Shown here in pieces: positions 1-7,274 of a stretch of DNA of 34,757 nucleotides (position 1 is the stretch's first letter; each line of letters starts with the position of its first letter). The position numbers and the translations under genes were made by a program. The notes beneath the pieces were generated by a model, which worked only from the letters and a program-made list of their open reading frames with translations, was not told the DNA's origin and ran no database searches. This DNA comes from Clostridia bacterium (GTDB lineage Bacteria; Bacillota_A; Clostridia; Oscillospirales; QAKW01): NCBI GenBank assembly GCA_017396865.1, contig JAFQKO010000164.1, forward strand, positions 1-34,757, given 5' to 3'.

Positions 1-21
1 AAATTTCAAAGGAGGTTGCAT

Positions 22-678
22 ATGATTACCGATCTTTGCAGAGAACGAATTGAAAACTATGAAGACAATAACTCTCGTTGGCGACTGGGAAACACTATCC
101 TGTATGAGATGGTCTCGAAATATCCGCGCCATACTGATGAGAACGAAATTGTTTCGAAGTTGTGGATTATAGGTCGCACATATGCAGCTGCTATTGAAAG
201 ACGTCCTAATAAAGCGGAAACGCCCGGCGACTTCTATTACGATTACGTTGCGCCGAAACTTATGGAATCGGACATTGACGAAAAAATCGATTCGCTGAGG
301 AACTATACAACCATTACCCGCGAAAATCTTCCGCATATTCTCTCTGTACATAAGTACTTAATGGATCAGTTTACCGACCTCACTCAAAAAGAAAAACGTT
401 CCTTAACATCTAAGTATCTTCACTTTCATTTGCCGGAACTGTTCATTATATACGACAGTCGAGTGGCCTCTGTAATAACAAAGTTTGCAGGGGAAAAAAC
501 ACGCGGACTTCAAATTCCTCAGGACGCAGATAAAACATATGCCGAATTCTGTTACAAGGCTTTGTTAATCTACGATGCGTTAAGAGGAAATTATTCAGAT
601 ACAAAGCCTCGTGTGATCGACAATATTCTTTTAAGGTATTGCGATGAAATCGGGTTGTCAGCTGATGACAAAGACTAA
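22..678 (+). CDS. Hypothetical protein, accessory gene
   Basis: Unknown function; I do not recognise a named family. The ATG at 22 is chosen because GGAGG lies at 11-15 with a six-base gap; an in-frame TTG at 16 sits inside that site and is unlikely. The product is about 218 residues, soluble, without signal peptide or membrane segment, rich in charged and aromatic residues. The segment LWIIGRTYAAAIERR near residue 50 looks like a conserved core, and a helical middle region follows. The gene is visibly more AT-rich than the neighbouring chromosome and lies next to an integrase remnant and a tRNA 3' fragment, so it is probably cargo of a mobile element extending left of the window. It is followed by its own terminator. 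A defence or mobile-element role is only a guess from position. Confidence 0.75.
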   Translation: MITDLCRERIENYEDNNSRWRLGNTILYEMVSKYPRHTDENEIVSKLWIIGRTYAAAIERRPNKAETPGDFYYDYVAPKLMESDIDEKIDSLRNYTTITRENLPHILSVHKYLMDQFTDLTQKEKRSLTSKYLHFHLPELFIIYDSRVASVITKFAGEKTRGLQIPQDADKTYAEFCYKALLIYDALRGNYSDTKPRVIDNILLRYCDEIGLSADDKD

Positions 679-699
679 TGTTTAACGGATCCCAATACG

Positions 700-730
700 A
701 AAGCCGACGGTGTATGCTGCCGGCTTTTTA
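700..730 (+). terminator. Terminator of the orphan gene
   Basis: AAGCCG at 701-706 pairs with CGGCTT at 721-726 and is followed by a short T tract. It starts 22 bases after the stop codon at 676-678. Confidence 0.6.
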
Positions 731-827
731 CGTGCTATTAATGTCGCAGCGTTTTAGCCGAAGTTGCATTTATAATTGGAAACTTTGTGTGCATAAGCAA
801 ACAAATAACAAAATGCTAAAATTTAAT

Positions 828-854
828 GGGCGATGGCCGTTATGGTCACCGCCC
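828..854 (-). terminator. Hairpin downstream of integrase remnant
   Basis: On the minus strand GGGCG...CGCCC encloses further pairs (GTGACC with GGCCAT, one mismatch). It lies 11 bases beyond the stop of the integrase remnant. The downstream T run is broken (ATTAAATTTTA), so it is a weak terminator or simply the end-of-element hairpin. Confidence 0.45.
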
Positions 855-865
855 TTTGTGTTGCG

Positions 866-985
866 TTATTCGAACATCTGCTCCAGCTTTTCTGCTGCTG
901 TTTTATCGGAGCTCTTTAGAAAGTGGCTGTATATGTCCGTTGTGGTGCTGGTTCGCGCGTGTCCTGCTCTACCGGCCACTGTGAC
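866..985 (-). pseudogene. Tyrosine recombinase (integrase) C-terminal remnant
   Basis: Minus-strand reading gives about 40 residues with the end of the phage/ICE integrase catalytic domain: a GHARTSTTTDIYSHFL core, in which the His of the GHxxxxTT motif and the nucleophile Tyr of DIYSH are present, then a short helical tail ending in QMFE and a stop. Everything upstream of the VTVAGRAGH stretch is missing: the reading frame runs directly into the tRNA-derived sequence at 998-1025, which is not integrase-like. A full integrase of this type is about 350-400 residues, so roughly 90 per cent is gone. It cannot be catalytically active because the N-terminal core-binding domain and the Arg-Lys-His-Arg half are lost. 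It marks an old integration or excision event. Confidence 0.8.
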
Positions 986-997
986 CAGCGGAACGCC

Positions 998-1025
998 CCC
1001 GGTTCGAATCCGGGCAGGGACGCCA
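998..1025 (+). repeat. tRNA 3'-end fragment, probable att site
   Basis: A perfect T arm (CCCGG, TTCGAAT, CCGGG) is followed by a seven-base acceptor strand CAGGGAC, discriminator G and encoded CCA. No D arm, anticodon arm or matching GTCCCTG acceptor strand lies upstream; integrase-derived sequence is there instead. This is how the 3' end of a tRNA gene looks when it serves as an attachment site. The acceptor strand and G discriminator resemble clostridial tRNA-Arg, but the identity is a guess. Confidence 0.75.
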
Positions 1026-1060
1026 AAAAAACGACAAGTCGCAAGACTTGTCGTTTTTTT
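1026..1060 (+). terminator. tRNA-type terminator after the fragment
   Basis: AAAACGACAAGTC, loop GCAA, GACTTGTCG and seven T residues form a 13-bp stem. It has the same AAAACGACAAG foot as the terminator of tRNA-Val at 15334-15371, which supports the fragment being a real former tRNA 3' end. Confidence 0.8.
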
Positions 1061-1088
1061 ATCCAATCCGAAGGAGTGGTATGCTATC

Positions 1089-1145
1089 GCCGCAAGGCGG
1101 ATGCAATCCGTTTGTTGCGCAAACGGTATGTCATCAAAGCTGCAG
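1089..1145. repeat. Cluster of small hairpins
   Basis: Three short palindromes in a row: CCGC-AAG-GCGG, CCGTTTG-TTGCG-CAAACGG and ATCAAA...TTTGAT. They lie between the tRNA fragment and the end of the citrate synthase gene. They may act as transcript ends for the minus-strand gene but lack a T tract. Their style resembles the larger cluster at 15166-15331, though the TGATATA spacer is not seen. Confidence 0.45.
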
Positions 1146-1152
1146 GTTTTGA

Positions 1153-2517
1153 TTATCTGCGTTCTTTAAGCGGCAGATAAGCCTGCGGTTCGGAAACGCT
1201 CTTATAGGCAGGACGGATGATCTTGCCTGCATTGATCAGCTCCTCCAGACGGTGAGCGCTCCAGCCTGCGATACGGGAGATGGCGAAGAGGGGGGTATAC
1301 AGCTCATTGGGCAGATCCAGCATACTGTAAACAAAGCCACTATAGAAATCGATATTGGCGCTGACGCCCTTATAGATTTTTCGTTCCTCGGCAATGATCT
1401 GCGGCGCCAGCTGCTCCACCAATGCATAGAGAGCATACTCCTTCTCTTTCCCCTTTTCCTTCGAAAGGCTTTTAACGTAGCGCTTCAAAATCTTGGCACG
1501 GGGATCGGAGAGCGAATAAACGGCATGACCCATTCCATAGATCAGCCCCGCACCGTCGAAGGCTTTACGGTGAAGCAGATCTCGCAGATATTGCTCCACC
1601 GCTTCGCGATCCTCCCAATCGGCAATCTTAGCCTTCATATCCTCAAACATCAGCACCACCTTGATATTGGCACCGCCGTGCTTGGGGCCCTTCAGCGAGC
1701 CGAGCGAGGCGGCAACCGCCGAATAGGTATCGGTGCCGGAGGAGGATACAACGTGGGTGGTAAAGGTAGAGTTATTACCGCCGCCATGCTCCGCATGGAG
1801 CACCAGTGCCAGATCCAGCAGCCTTGCCTCCAGCTCGGTATAGCTTGCATCGGGACGCAGCATCCGCAGGATATTCTCGGCTGTAGAAAGCTCGGGCAGC
1901 GGATTATGAATGATCAGGCTGTTGCCGTCGTGGTAATGATTATACGCCTGATAGCCGTAGACCGACAGCTGAGGAAACAGCGCGATCAACTGCAAGCACT
2001 GCCGCAGCACGTTTTCGATACTGATGTTATCGGCATCCTGATCATAAGAATACAGCGTCAGCACGCTGCGGGCAAGGCAGTTCATCATATCGCGGCTGGG
2101 GGCTTTCAAAATAACGTCCCGCACGAAGCCTGTCGGCAAGCTGCGATACTCGGCGAGCAGCTGCTTAAACTCCGCCAGCTCTTGCTCGCTCGGCAACGCA
2201 CCGAACAGCAGCAAATAGACCGTTTCTTCAAAGCCGAAGCGCTTTTCGCTCACAAAGCCGGTAACGATCTCTTCAATATTAATTCCGCGATAGCAGAGGC
2301 GGCCCTCGCAGGGAACGCTCTCTCCATCGACAATTTTCGAGGAGGTGATCTCCGAAATCTCGGTCAGACCGGTGAGAACACCTTTACCGTTGAGATCCCG
2401 CAGACCGCGGTATACGGCATGCTCCTTATACAACGACGGTTCTATCGTGCTTTCTTTGATGCATCGCTCGGCAAGACCTTTGATTTGAGGGGTAATTTCA
2501 CTAAAGTTTCTGGACAT
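1153..2517 (-). CDS. gltA: Citrate synthase
   Basis: Condenses acetyl-CoA and oxaloacetate to citrate, the entry to the oxidative branch that feeds 2-oxoglutarate and glutamate synthesis in anaerobes. The 454-residue product is full length for the bacterial family. Catalytic features are visible: the first His in HAEHGGGNNSTF around residue 240, the second His in GMGHAVYSLSDPRA around 320, and the Asp of ANIDFYSGF near 385, followed by a conserved C-terminal RIAGWSAHRLEE. The start at 2517 is preceded by GGAAAGGAA. A promoter on the same strand lies at 2549-2577. The gene stands alone: no aconitase or isocitrate dehydrogenase is adjacent. A methylcitrate synthase activity cannot be excluded, but no prp genes are nearby. 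Downstream lies the integrase scar. Confidence 0.95.
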   Translation of the reverse strand: MSRNFSEITPQIKGLAERCIKESTIEPSLYKEHAVYRGLRDLNGKGVLTGLTEISEITSSKIVDGESVPCEGRLCYRGINIEEIVTGFVSEKRFGFEETVYLLLFGALPSEQELAEFKQLLAEYRSLPTGFVRDVILKAPSRDMMNCLARSVLTLYSYDQDADNISIENVLRQCLQLIALFPQLSVYGYQAYNHYHDGNSLIIHNPLPELSTAENILRMLRPDASYTELEARLLDLALVLHAEHGGGNNSTFTTHVVSSSGTDTYSAVAASLGSLKGPKHGGANIKVVLMFEDMKAKIADWEDREAVEQYLRDLLHRKAFDGAGLIYGMGHAVYSLSDPRAKILKRYVKSLSKEKGKEKEYALYALVEQLAPQIIAEERKIYKGVSANIDFYSGFVYSMLDLPNELYTPLFAISRIAGWSAHRLEELINAGKIIRPAYKSVSEPQAYLPLKERR

Positions 2518-2548
2518 TCATTGGGATTCCTTTCCTGATTATGGTTAT

Positions 2549-2577
2549 ATTATACCATTTTTTGGCGTTCAATGCAA
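2549..2577 (-). promoter_or_regulatory. Promoter of citrate synthase gene
   Basis: On the minus strand TTGCAT (2572-2577), a 17-base spacer and TATAAT (2549-2554), followed by GGAAAGGAA and the ATG at 2517. Confidence 0.75.
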
Positions 2578-2635
2578 GAAAATCAAGTCGAACAAACCGT
2601 AAATTAATTGTTAATAATCTTTTTCACAATAGGAC

Positions 2636-2664
2636 TTGCAATCAAACGGCTTTTAAGATATAAT
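2636..2664 (+). promoter_or_regulatory. Promoter of DMT transporter gene
   Basis: TTGCAA (2636-2641), 17-base spacer, TATAAT (2659-2664), then GGAG at 2686-2689 before the ATG at 2695. Confidence 0.8.
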
Positions 2665-2694
2665 GACCGAAAAATAATTCAAAAAGGAGCTGCC

Positions 2695-3585
2695 ATGGAT
2701 TTTTTACTGATTATCGCCGTTATTATTCTTTACAGCCTGCAAACACTCTTCTGCAAATTCTACACCAACTTCTATGCGGGCGAGGATACCGAGCGCTCTG
2801 CGCTGGCCGCACCTGTTCTCGGCATTCTGCAAAGTGCGTTTATTCCGCTCGTTACCTTAGCCTTTATCGGCTTTCAATTCTCCGCCTCCCCCAAAACCTG
2901 GCTGATCGGCGGGCTGAACGCCATTATCGTATTCGGCTACAACAACGTGCTGATCCAAGCCACCCGCCGCGGCTCCTATGCCTTTGCCAACATGATGCTG
3001 CTCTTCGGCGAAATTGTTTTAGTGATGATCTATTGCATGAACTTTGTTGCCGATTATCCCACGCCCGGTATCATCGAGCTGCTGGCTATCGCAGGTATCG
3101 GCGGGGCCATCTTGCTAATGAACGTTGAAGAGTTCCGCTTCAAGGGAGTTAAACTCTCTTACTACGTTTTCTGCATTCTTCTCTTCCTTTGCAACGGACT
3201 ATACGGCACCCTTTTGAAGGTACAGGAAAACTACAACGCTGAGGAAAGCTCCGAAATGATCATTATCAGCTATGCGCTGATGGGCATCCTTTCCCTCGGA
3301 CAGCTTTTCATCCAAGAGAAAAAAGAGCTGCCGAAGGCCTTTCGTATGAATTGGAAGGCGCTGCTCTTCCTTGGGCTCTGCCTGCTTGTTGCCGCATCGG
3401 CAATCAACGTTTTCGTTTATGCGATCGAGATGATCCAAGATACTGTAATTCTTTACGCCATGCTCAACGGCGGTGTTCTGGTGCTTGCGGCGTTCTACTC
3501 CGTCTTTTGGTTTAAAGAAAAAACGTCCCCGCTCAAAATTGCCGGTGTTATTCTTGCGGCATTCTGCATGGCCTTTCTTGCATAA
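2695..3585 (+). CDS. DMT (EamA-like) superfamily transporter
   Basis: A polytopic inner-membrane protein of 296 residues with about ten hydrophobic helices, the size and pattern of the drug/metabolite transporter superfamily (two EamA-like five-helix repeats). The first helix begins at residue 2 (LLIIAVIILYSLQTLFCKFY), and the last pair carries FYSVFWFKEKTSPLKIAGVILAAF, matching the usual end of an EamA domain, where a sugar or amine exporter has WLGE..T...IGA.LI. The substrate cannot be told. The start at 2695 is chosen over an in-frame upstream start because of GGAG five bases before it and because the promoter -10 box lies at 2659-2664. It is a monocistronic gene with its own promoter and terminator, divergent from citrate synthase. 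Confidence 0.85.
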   Translation: MDFLLIIAVIILYSLQTLFCKFYTNFYAGEDTERSALAAPVLGILQSAFIPLVTLAFIGFQFSASPKTWLIGGLNAIIVFGYNNVLIQATRRGSYAFANMMLLFGEIVLVMIYCMNFVADYPTPGIIELLAIAGIGGAILLMNVEEFRFKGVKLSYYVFCILLFLCNGLYGTLLKVQENYNAEESSEMIIISYALMGILSLGQLFIQEKKELPKAFRMNWKALLFLGLCLLVAASAINVFVYAIEMIQDTVILYAMLNGGVLVLAAFYSVFWFKEKTSPLKIAGVILAAFCMAFLA

Positions 3586-3608
3586 AAGCTCCTTCGGGAG
3601 CTTTTTAA
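3584..3608 (+). terminator. Terminator of DMT transporter
   Basis: AAAAGCTCC-TTCG-GGAGCTTTTT: a nine-bp stem with a stable tetraloop and a T tract, overlapping the stop codon. Confidence 0.9.
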
Positions 3609-3610
3609 TT

Positions 3611-3625
3611 TGAGAATTATTCTCA
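3611..3625. promoter_or_regulatory. Fur/Zur-type operator 1
   Basis: Perfect 7-1-7 palindrome TGAGAATTATTCTCA, extended by one more base pair on each side. It ends seven bases upstream of the -35 box of the zur promoter. The 7-1-7 layout is typical of Fur-family regulators, and the gene controlled encodes one, so autoregulation is likely. Confidence 0.85.
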
Positions 3626-3632
3626 ATTTTTA

Positions 3633-3661
3633 TTGACAAATCCGTTTTTTTCCTTTATACT
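3633..3661 (+). promoter_or_regulatory. Promoter of the zur-znuACB operon
   Basis: TTGACA (3633-3638), 17-base spacer, TATACT (3656-3661). The two operators lie just before and just after it. Confidence 0.88.
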
Positions 3662-3671
3662 AATATAAAAA

Positions 3672-3686
3672 TGAGAATCATTCTCA
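3672..3686. promoter_or_regulatory. Fur/Zur-type operator 2
   Basis: Perfect palindrome TGAGAATCATTCTCA, differing from operator 1 only at the central base. It sits ten bases after the -10 box, over or just past the start of transcription, and ends four bases before the ribosome site GGAGGTG. Repressor bound here would block initiation. Confidence 0.87.
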
Positions 3687-3703
3687 GATTGGAGGTGAAT
3701 GTG

Positions 3704-4129
3704 ATGGCATCCTATCAAACGCGTCCGCGCGGGCAGCTGCTCAGTTTTTTAAGGGAAAACCCCGAAAAGGGCTATACGGCAGAAGAGCTTGCGCAAGAGC
3801 TTTCCTCCCGCTATGGCGACGATGCACCCGGAAAAAGCACCGTTTACCGCCTTGTGAACAAGCTGGTGCAGGAGGAAGAGATCAAGCGCTTTGAGGCAGA
3901 GAATGAAAAACGGGCGCAATACCGCCTGACCGGCGCCGCCTGCCATAATCACCTGCATTTAAAATGCCTGGATTGCGGCAAGCTGATCCACATGAAGGAG
4001 CAGGACTCCACCCCGCTTTTAATGGGCATTTTACAGCAAAACGGATTCTCTGTTGACGAATACCAAACCGTATTATTAGGCCATTGCAATCTTTGCCAAA
4101 TGCAACTGAAAGGAAGGACACAACCATGA
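3704..4129 (+). CDS. zur: Fur-family metalloregulator, probably Zur
   Basis: A DNA-binding repressor of the Fur family, 141 residues. The N-terminal winged helix spans about residues 10-75, with the recognition helix GKSTVYRLVNKL near 43-54. The C-terminal dimerisation domain holds a His-rich segment (CHNHLHLKC, residues 80-88) and two CxxC pairs (C88/C91 and C128/C131) that form the structural zinc site. Regulation of zinc uptake is inferred from the operon: the gene overlaps znuA by four bases and the promoter carries two 7-1-7 palindromes. The ATG at 3704 is preferred because GGAGGTG lies at 3691-3697; the upstream in-frame ATG at 3671 overlaps the operator. Fur or PerR identity is less likely because no iron or peroxide genes follow. 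An iron-type specificity cannot be ruled out by sequence alone. Confidence 0.9.
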   Translation: MASYQTRPRGQLLSFLRENPEKGYTAEELAQELSSRYGDDAPGKSTVYRLVNKLVQEEEIKRFEAENEKRAQYRLTGAACHNHLHLKCLDCGKLIHMKEQDSTPLLMGILQQNGFSVDEYQTVLLGHCNLCQMQLKGRTQP

Positions 4130-5094
4130 AAAAACGCCTTATTTCCCTCTTATTGATTTTAATGCTGATGCTCAGCGTTTGCGCTTGCAGCAGCGCCCCC
4201 GAGGACGACGGAAAGCTGAACATCGTTTGCACGACCTTTCCCATCTATGATTGGACCCGTAATGTTTTGGGAAACCATGCCTCCGATGTTGAGTTAACTT
4301 TACTGCTAAACAGTGGCGCAGATCTGCACAACTACCAGCCCTCTACCGCCGATTTACTGACCCTTCGCCAATGTGATCTTTTCATCTACATCGGCGGAGA
4401 ATCGGACAACTGGGTGGACAACGCATTAAAGAGTGCACCCAATGAGAATCGTCAGGCGCTGGCTTTGATCGATTCGGTTTCGCTGCTGGAGCATAAGCAT
4501 GAGGAGGATCACGACGAGCACGAGGATCACGACGCTGGGCACGAGCACGCCATGGATGAGCACATCTGGCTCTCTTTGAAGAATGCCGATACATTGGTAT
4601 CGGTGATTGCCGAAAAGCTCGGAAAAGCAGATAGCAAGAATGCAAAGGACTACACCGCCAACGCAGAAGAATACAAAGCCAAGCTGAATGCGCTGGACGC
4701 CCAATATCAAGAGTGTGTAGACAACGCAGAGGACAACACTCTGGTTTTTGCCGGACAATTCCCCTTCCTTTATATGGCAGAGGACTATAAGCTGGATTGC
4801 CATGCGGCAACCAACAGCTGCTCTGCCACGCTGGGCGATTCGCCGACCAGAATTATTGAGCTTGCTCAGATCGTTCAGGAGCAGGATCTGCCTGCTGTTC
4901 TGCTGATTGAAACCACCAACCGTTCCGATGCTGAAACCATCATTGAAACGGCCGGCGGAAAGGAGCGCCTGATTCTGACCATGGACTCCATGCAATCGGT
5001 TACCCAAGAGCGGGTAGAATCCAACATCACCTATCTTCAAATCATGGAAAGCAACCTGAGCGTGCTGCAACAAGCGCTCAGCAAAGGAGAATGA
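4126..5094 (+). CDS. znuA: Zinc ABC transporter substrate-binding lipoprotein
   Basis: Captures Zn2+ (possibly Mn2+) outside the membrane and hands it to the ZnuB permease. The 322-residue product begins with a lipoprotein signal: MKKR, a hydrophobic run, and VCAC with the likely lipidated Cys at residue 21. Cluster A-1 (ZnuA/TroA-like) features are seen: NIVCTTFPIYDWTRNVLG, the first metal-ligand His in GADLHNYQPS, and the second in DEHIWLSLKNA. Between them lies a His/Asp/Glu-rich loop of about 25 residues with nine His, a hallmark of zinc rather than manganese binders. The C-terminal lobe has FAGQFPFLYMAEDYKLD and a GDSPTRI segment. It overlaps zur by ATGA and precedes znuC by three bases, with AAGGAG near 5085-5090 serving znuC. 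GAAAGGAAGGA upstream serves this start. Confidence 0.92.
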   Translation: MKKRLISLLLILMLMLSVCACSSAPEDDGKLNIVCTTFPIYDWTRNVLGNHASDVELTLLLNSGADLHNYQPSTADLLTLRQCDLFIYIGGESDNWVDNALKSAPNENRQALALIDSVSLLEHKHEEDHDEHEDHDAGHEHAMDEHIWLSLKNADTLVSVIAEKLGKADSKNAKDYTANAEEYKAKLNALDAQYQECVDNAEDNTLVFAGQFPFLYMAEDYKLDCHAATNSCSATLGDSPTRIIELAQIVQEQDLPAVLLIETTNRSDAETIIETAGGKERLILTMDSMQSVTQERVESNITYLQIMESNLSVLQQALSKGE

Positions 5095-5097
5095 TCA

Positions 5098-5811
5098 ATG
5101 GCGCAATTAATCTGTGAGAATCTGGCGCTCGGCTATGACAACCACGTAGTAGCCGAAAACATCAACTTTACCGTTAACAAGGGGGATTACCTTTGTATTG
5201 TCGGCGAGAACGGTTCCGGCAAAAGTACCTTGGTAAAAACCCTGCTCCATTTAAAAAAGCCGCTCAACGGCAGCATCATCTTTGGTGACGGGCTGAGAAA
5301 GAACACCATTGGCTACCTGCCGCAGCAAACCATCGTGCAGCGGGACTTTCCCGCCTCGGTGAAGGAGATCGTTCTCTCCGGCTCCACCGGTCGCAGCGGA
5401 TTTATGCCCTTCTACACCGAAGAAACCAAACGCTTAGCGCAGGAAAGCATGGAGCGAATGAACATTACAAGCCTGCAAAATCGCTGCTATCGGGAGCTTT
5501 CCGGCGGCCAGCAGCAGCGTGTGCTTTTGGCCCGTGCGCTGACCGCAACCCGCGACCTGCTGCTTTTGGACGAGCCGGTTGCAGGACTCGACCCCAAGGT
5601 TACAAAAGAGATGTACGAGCTGATCGATGAGCTGAACAAAAAGGACGGCATCACCATTATCATGGTTTCCCATGACATTGCTGCCGCAACGCGCTACGCC
5701 AGCCATATTCTGCACGTTGGCAGGCAGCCGCGCTTCTTCGGCACGGTGCAGGAATACATTGAAACGCCGATCGGCAAAGCATTTCTTGCAATCGGAGGTG
5801 TTCGGGAATGA
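5098..5811 (+). CDS. znuC: Zinc ABC transporter ATP-binding protein
   Basis: The ATPase that powers metal import, 237 residues. Walker A is GENGSGKST near residue 38; the signature is LSGGQQQRVLLARAL near 138; Walker B is LLLLDEPVAGLDP near 158; the switch His is in MVSHDIAAATRY near 195. YLPQQTIVQRDFPASVKEIV is the Q-loop region typical of ZnuC/MntB-type ATPases, where the two-domain partner is a FecCD-like metal permease. It lies three bases after znuA and overlaps the permease gene by four bases (ATGA), so translation of the pair is probably coupled. Nothing is missing or unusual. Confidence 0.94.
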   Translation: MAQLICENLALGYDNHVVAENINFTVNKGDYLCIVGENGSGKSTLVKTLLHLKKPLNGSIIFGDGLRKNTIGYLPQQTIVQRDFPASVKEIVLSGSTGRSGFMPFYTEETKRLAQESMERMNITSLQNRCYRELSGGQQQRVLLARALTATRDLLLLDEPVAGLDPKVTKEMYELIDELNKKDGITIIMVSHDIAAATRYASHILHVGRQPRFFGTVQEYIETPIGKAFLAIGGVRE

Positions 5812-7223
5812 TTATTCAACATATTATTGATTGTATCGATACCGCCTTTACCTTTCTGCCCGGTGCGGGAACCGCCATTCTTGTGGGCGCATTGATTGCG
5901 CTCTGTGCCTCCCTCTTGGGTGTTCCCCTGGTATTAAAGCGCTTTTCCTTCATTGGCGACGGTCTTTCTCACGTGGCCTTCGGCGCTTATGCCATCGCTT
6001 TGGTTATGAGCATGGAAAACGACATGATCCTGATCCTGCCCGTAACCATCATTGTTGCCGTTCTGCTGCTCAAAGGTGGGCAACACAGCAAGATCCGCGG
6101 CGACGCCTCCCTCGCATTGATCTCTGTGAGCGCCATGGGCGTTGGTTATCTGATTCTCAACGCCTTCAAGACCGGCAAAGCGACCGACGTTTGCAACACG
6201 CTTTTCGGCTCCAACAGCCTGCTCACCATGAACACAACCGAGATCATTCTCAGCCTTGTGATGGCCTGCGTGGTGATTTTGCTCTTTGTTTTGTTCTATC
6301 GCCAGATCTTCGCCGTTACCTTCGACGAAGCCTTTGCTACCGCCACCGGTGTGAATGCTGAGGTTTATAATCTGCTGATCGCGGTAATCACCGCCATCGT
6401 TATTGTGATCGCCATGAATCTGGTGGGCTCCTTGCTGATCTCCTCCTTGATCATCTTCCCCGCCCTTTCCTCCATGCGGCTCTTCAAGAACTTCCGCTCG
6501 GTGATCATATCGGCGGCTGTTATCTCTGTTTCCGCTGCTGTTCTCGGTGTGCTCGCATCCTTTGTCAGCCTGCCTGCGACCGGCGGCTCCATTCAGATCG
6601 GCCCCGCCATCGTTGCCGTCAATCTGCTGGTGTTCCTGACATTCACCGCCGTTGCCTTCTTTAAGCGCGGCGATAAGAAGCGCAAGCAGAGCGGCCTGAT
6701 CGTTCTGGCAATTGTTGCGGCCCTGCTCCTCGGAGCAATCGGCTTCGACGTTTACAACGGAATTAAAGGCACGGACGAAAACACCGACACGCCCGCCGGA
6801 ACGGTACAGGTCAATCCGAGCAACGGGGATGAGGCTGAGACCGACACCGAAAATGAGCCCGAGGAGTGGGTTCCGCCCTACGAGATCGATTGTATGCTCT
6901 TTTCCGACACGGTAAGCCCGCTGACCAGCTATTCCACCAGCATGAGCATCCTCGATAATCCGGCGAATTATGCCGACAAAACAATTCAAGTGGACGGCAA
7001 CCTGAAAACACCCGGCATCGAATATGATTACTACTGCATCGAGGTTACAGACGAAACCGGCTGCTGCATTGCACCTCTGCCGATCGAGCTGACGCCCGAA
7101 GCCGGCACCTATCCCGAGGATAATGCCTACGTTGTGATCACCGGCATAATCAAGGTTGCAGACGACGGCAGCTTCTGCATCCAAATCGACAATCTTGTTA
7201 ATCTGGATTCCCTTTATGAATAA
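5808..7223 (+). CDS. znuB: Zinc ABC permease fused to an extracytoplasmic domain
   Basis: The first 285 or so residues are a standard metal ABC-3 permease with eight or so membrane helices, including LVGSLLISSLIIFPALSSMRLF, the conserved late-helix region. A normal ZnuB ends near residue 280. Here a basic patch (FKRGDKKRKQ) leads into an additional membrane helix at about 294-319, an acidic linker rich in Thr, Asp and Glu (320-360), then a domain of about 110 residues with five Cys (362, 410, 419, 420, 457), containing NPANYADKTIQVDG, TDETGCCIAPL and AYVVITGIIKV. That pattern resembles small OB-fold-like extracytoplasmic domains that I recall beside zinc operons in Clostridia, usually as separate proteins; this recollection is not checked. 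The membrane topology places the domain outside. The start overlaps znuC; GGAGGTG at 5793-5799 is the ribosome site. The C-terminal Cys cluster suggests metal binding or redox sensing. Confidence 0.88.
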   Translation: MIIQHIIDCIDTAFTFLPGAGTAILVGALIALCASLLGVPLVLKRFSFIGDGLSHVAFGAYAIALVMSMENDMILILPVTIIVAVLLLKGGQHSKIRGDASLALISVSAMGVGYLILNAFKTGKATDVCNTLFGSNSLLTMNTTEIILSLVMACVVILLFVLFYRQIFAVTFDEAFATATGVNAEVYNLLIAVITAIVIVIAMNLVGSLLISSLIIFPALSSMRLFKNFRSVIISAAVISVSAAVLGVLASFVSLPATGGSIQIGPAIVAVNLLVFLTFTAVAFFKRGDKKRKQSGLIVLAIVAALLLGAIGFDVYNGIKGTDENTDTPAGTVQVNPSNGDEAETDTENEPEEWVPPYEIDCMLFSDTVSPLTSYSTSMSILDNPANYADKTIQVDGNLKTPGIEYDYYCIEVTDETGCCIAPLPIELTPEAGTYPEDNAYVVITGIIKVADDGSFCIQIDNLVNLDSLYE

Positions 7224-7225
7224 TG

Positions 7226-7266
7226 AAAAGAAACGGTATAGGATCCCCTATACCGTTTCTTTTTAT
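7226..7266 (+). terminator. Terminator of the zinc operon
   Basis: A stem of about 14 bp (AGAAACGGTATAGG paired with CCTATACCGTTTCT) with six T residues, starting directly after the znuB stop. Confidence 0.93.
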
Positions 7267-7274
7267 AAAAATTC

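Noticed and set aside
998..1025. Complete tRNA gene
   Set aside because: Only T arm, acceptor 3' strand and CCA are present; the preceding 45 bases cannot form D or anticodon arms or the other acceptor strand.
678..1169. Open frame of 163 codons on the plus strand
   Set aside because: It runs through the terminator, the integrase remnant in antisense and the tRNA fragment; no ribosome site and no protein-like composition.
1252..2538. 428-codon open frame opposite citrate synthase
   Set aside because: Antisense shadow of a clear, full-length gene; composition rich in Gln, His and Arg with no motif.
5934..7184. 416-codon open frame opposite znuB
   Set aside because: Antisense of a membrane protein gene, giving a hydrophilic product without recognisable domains.
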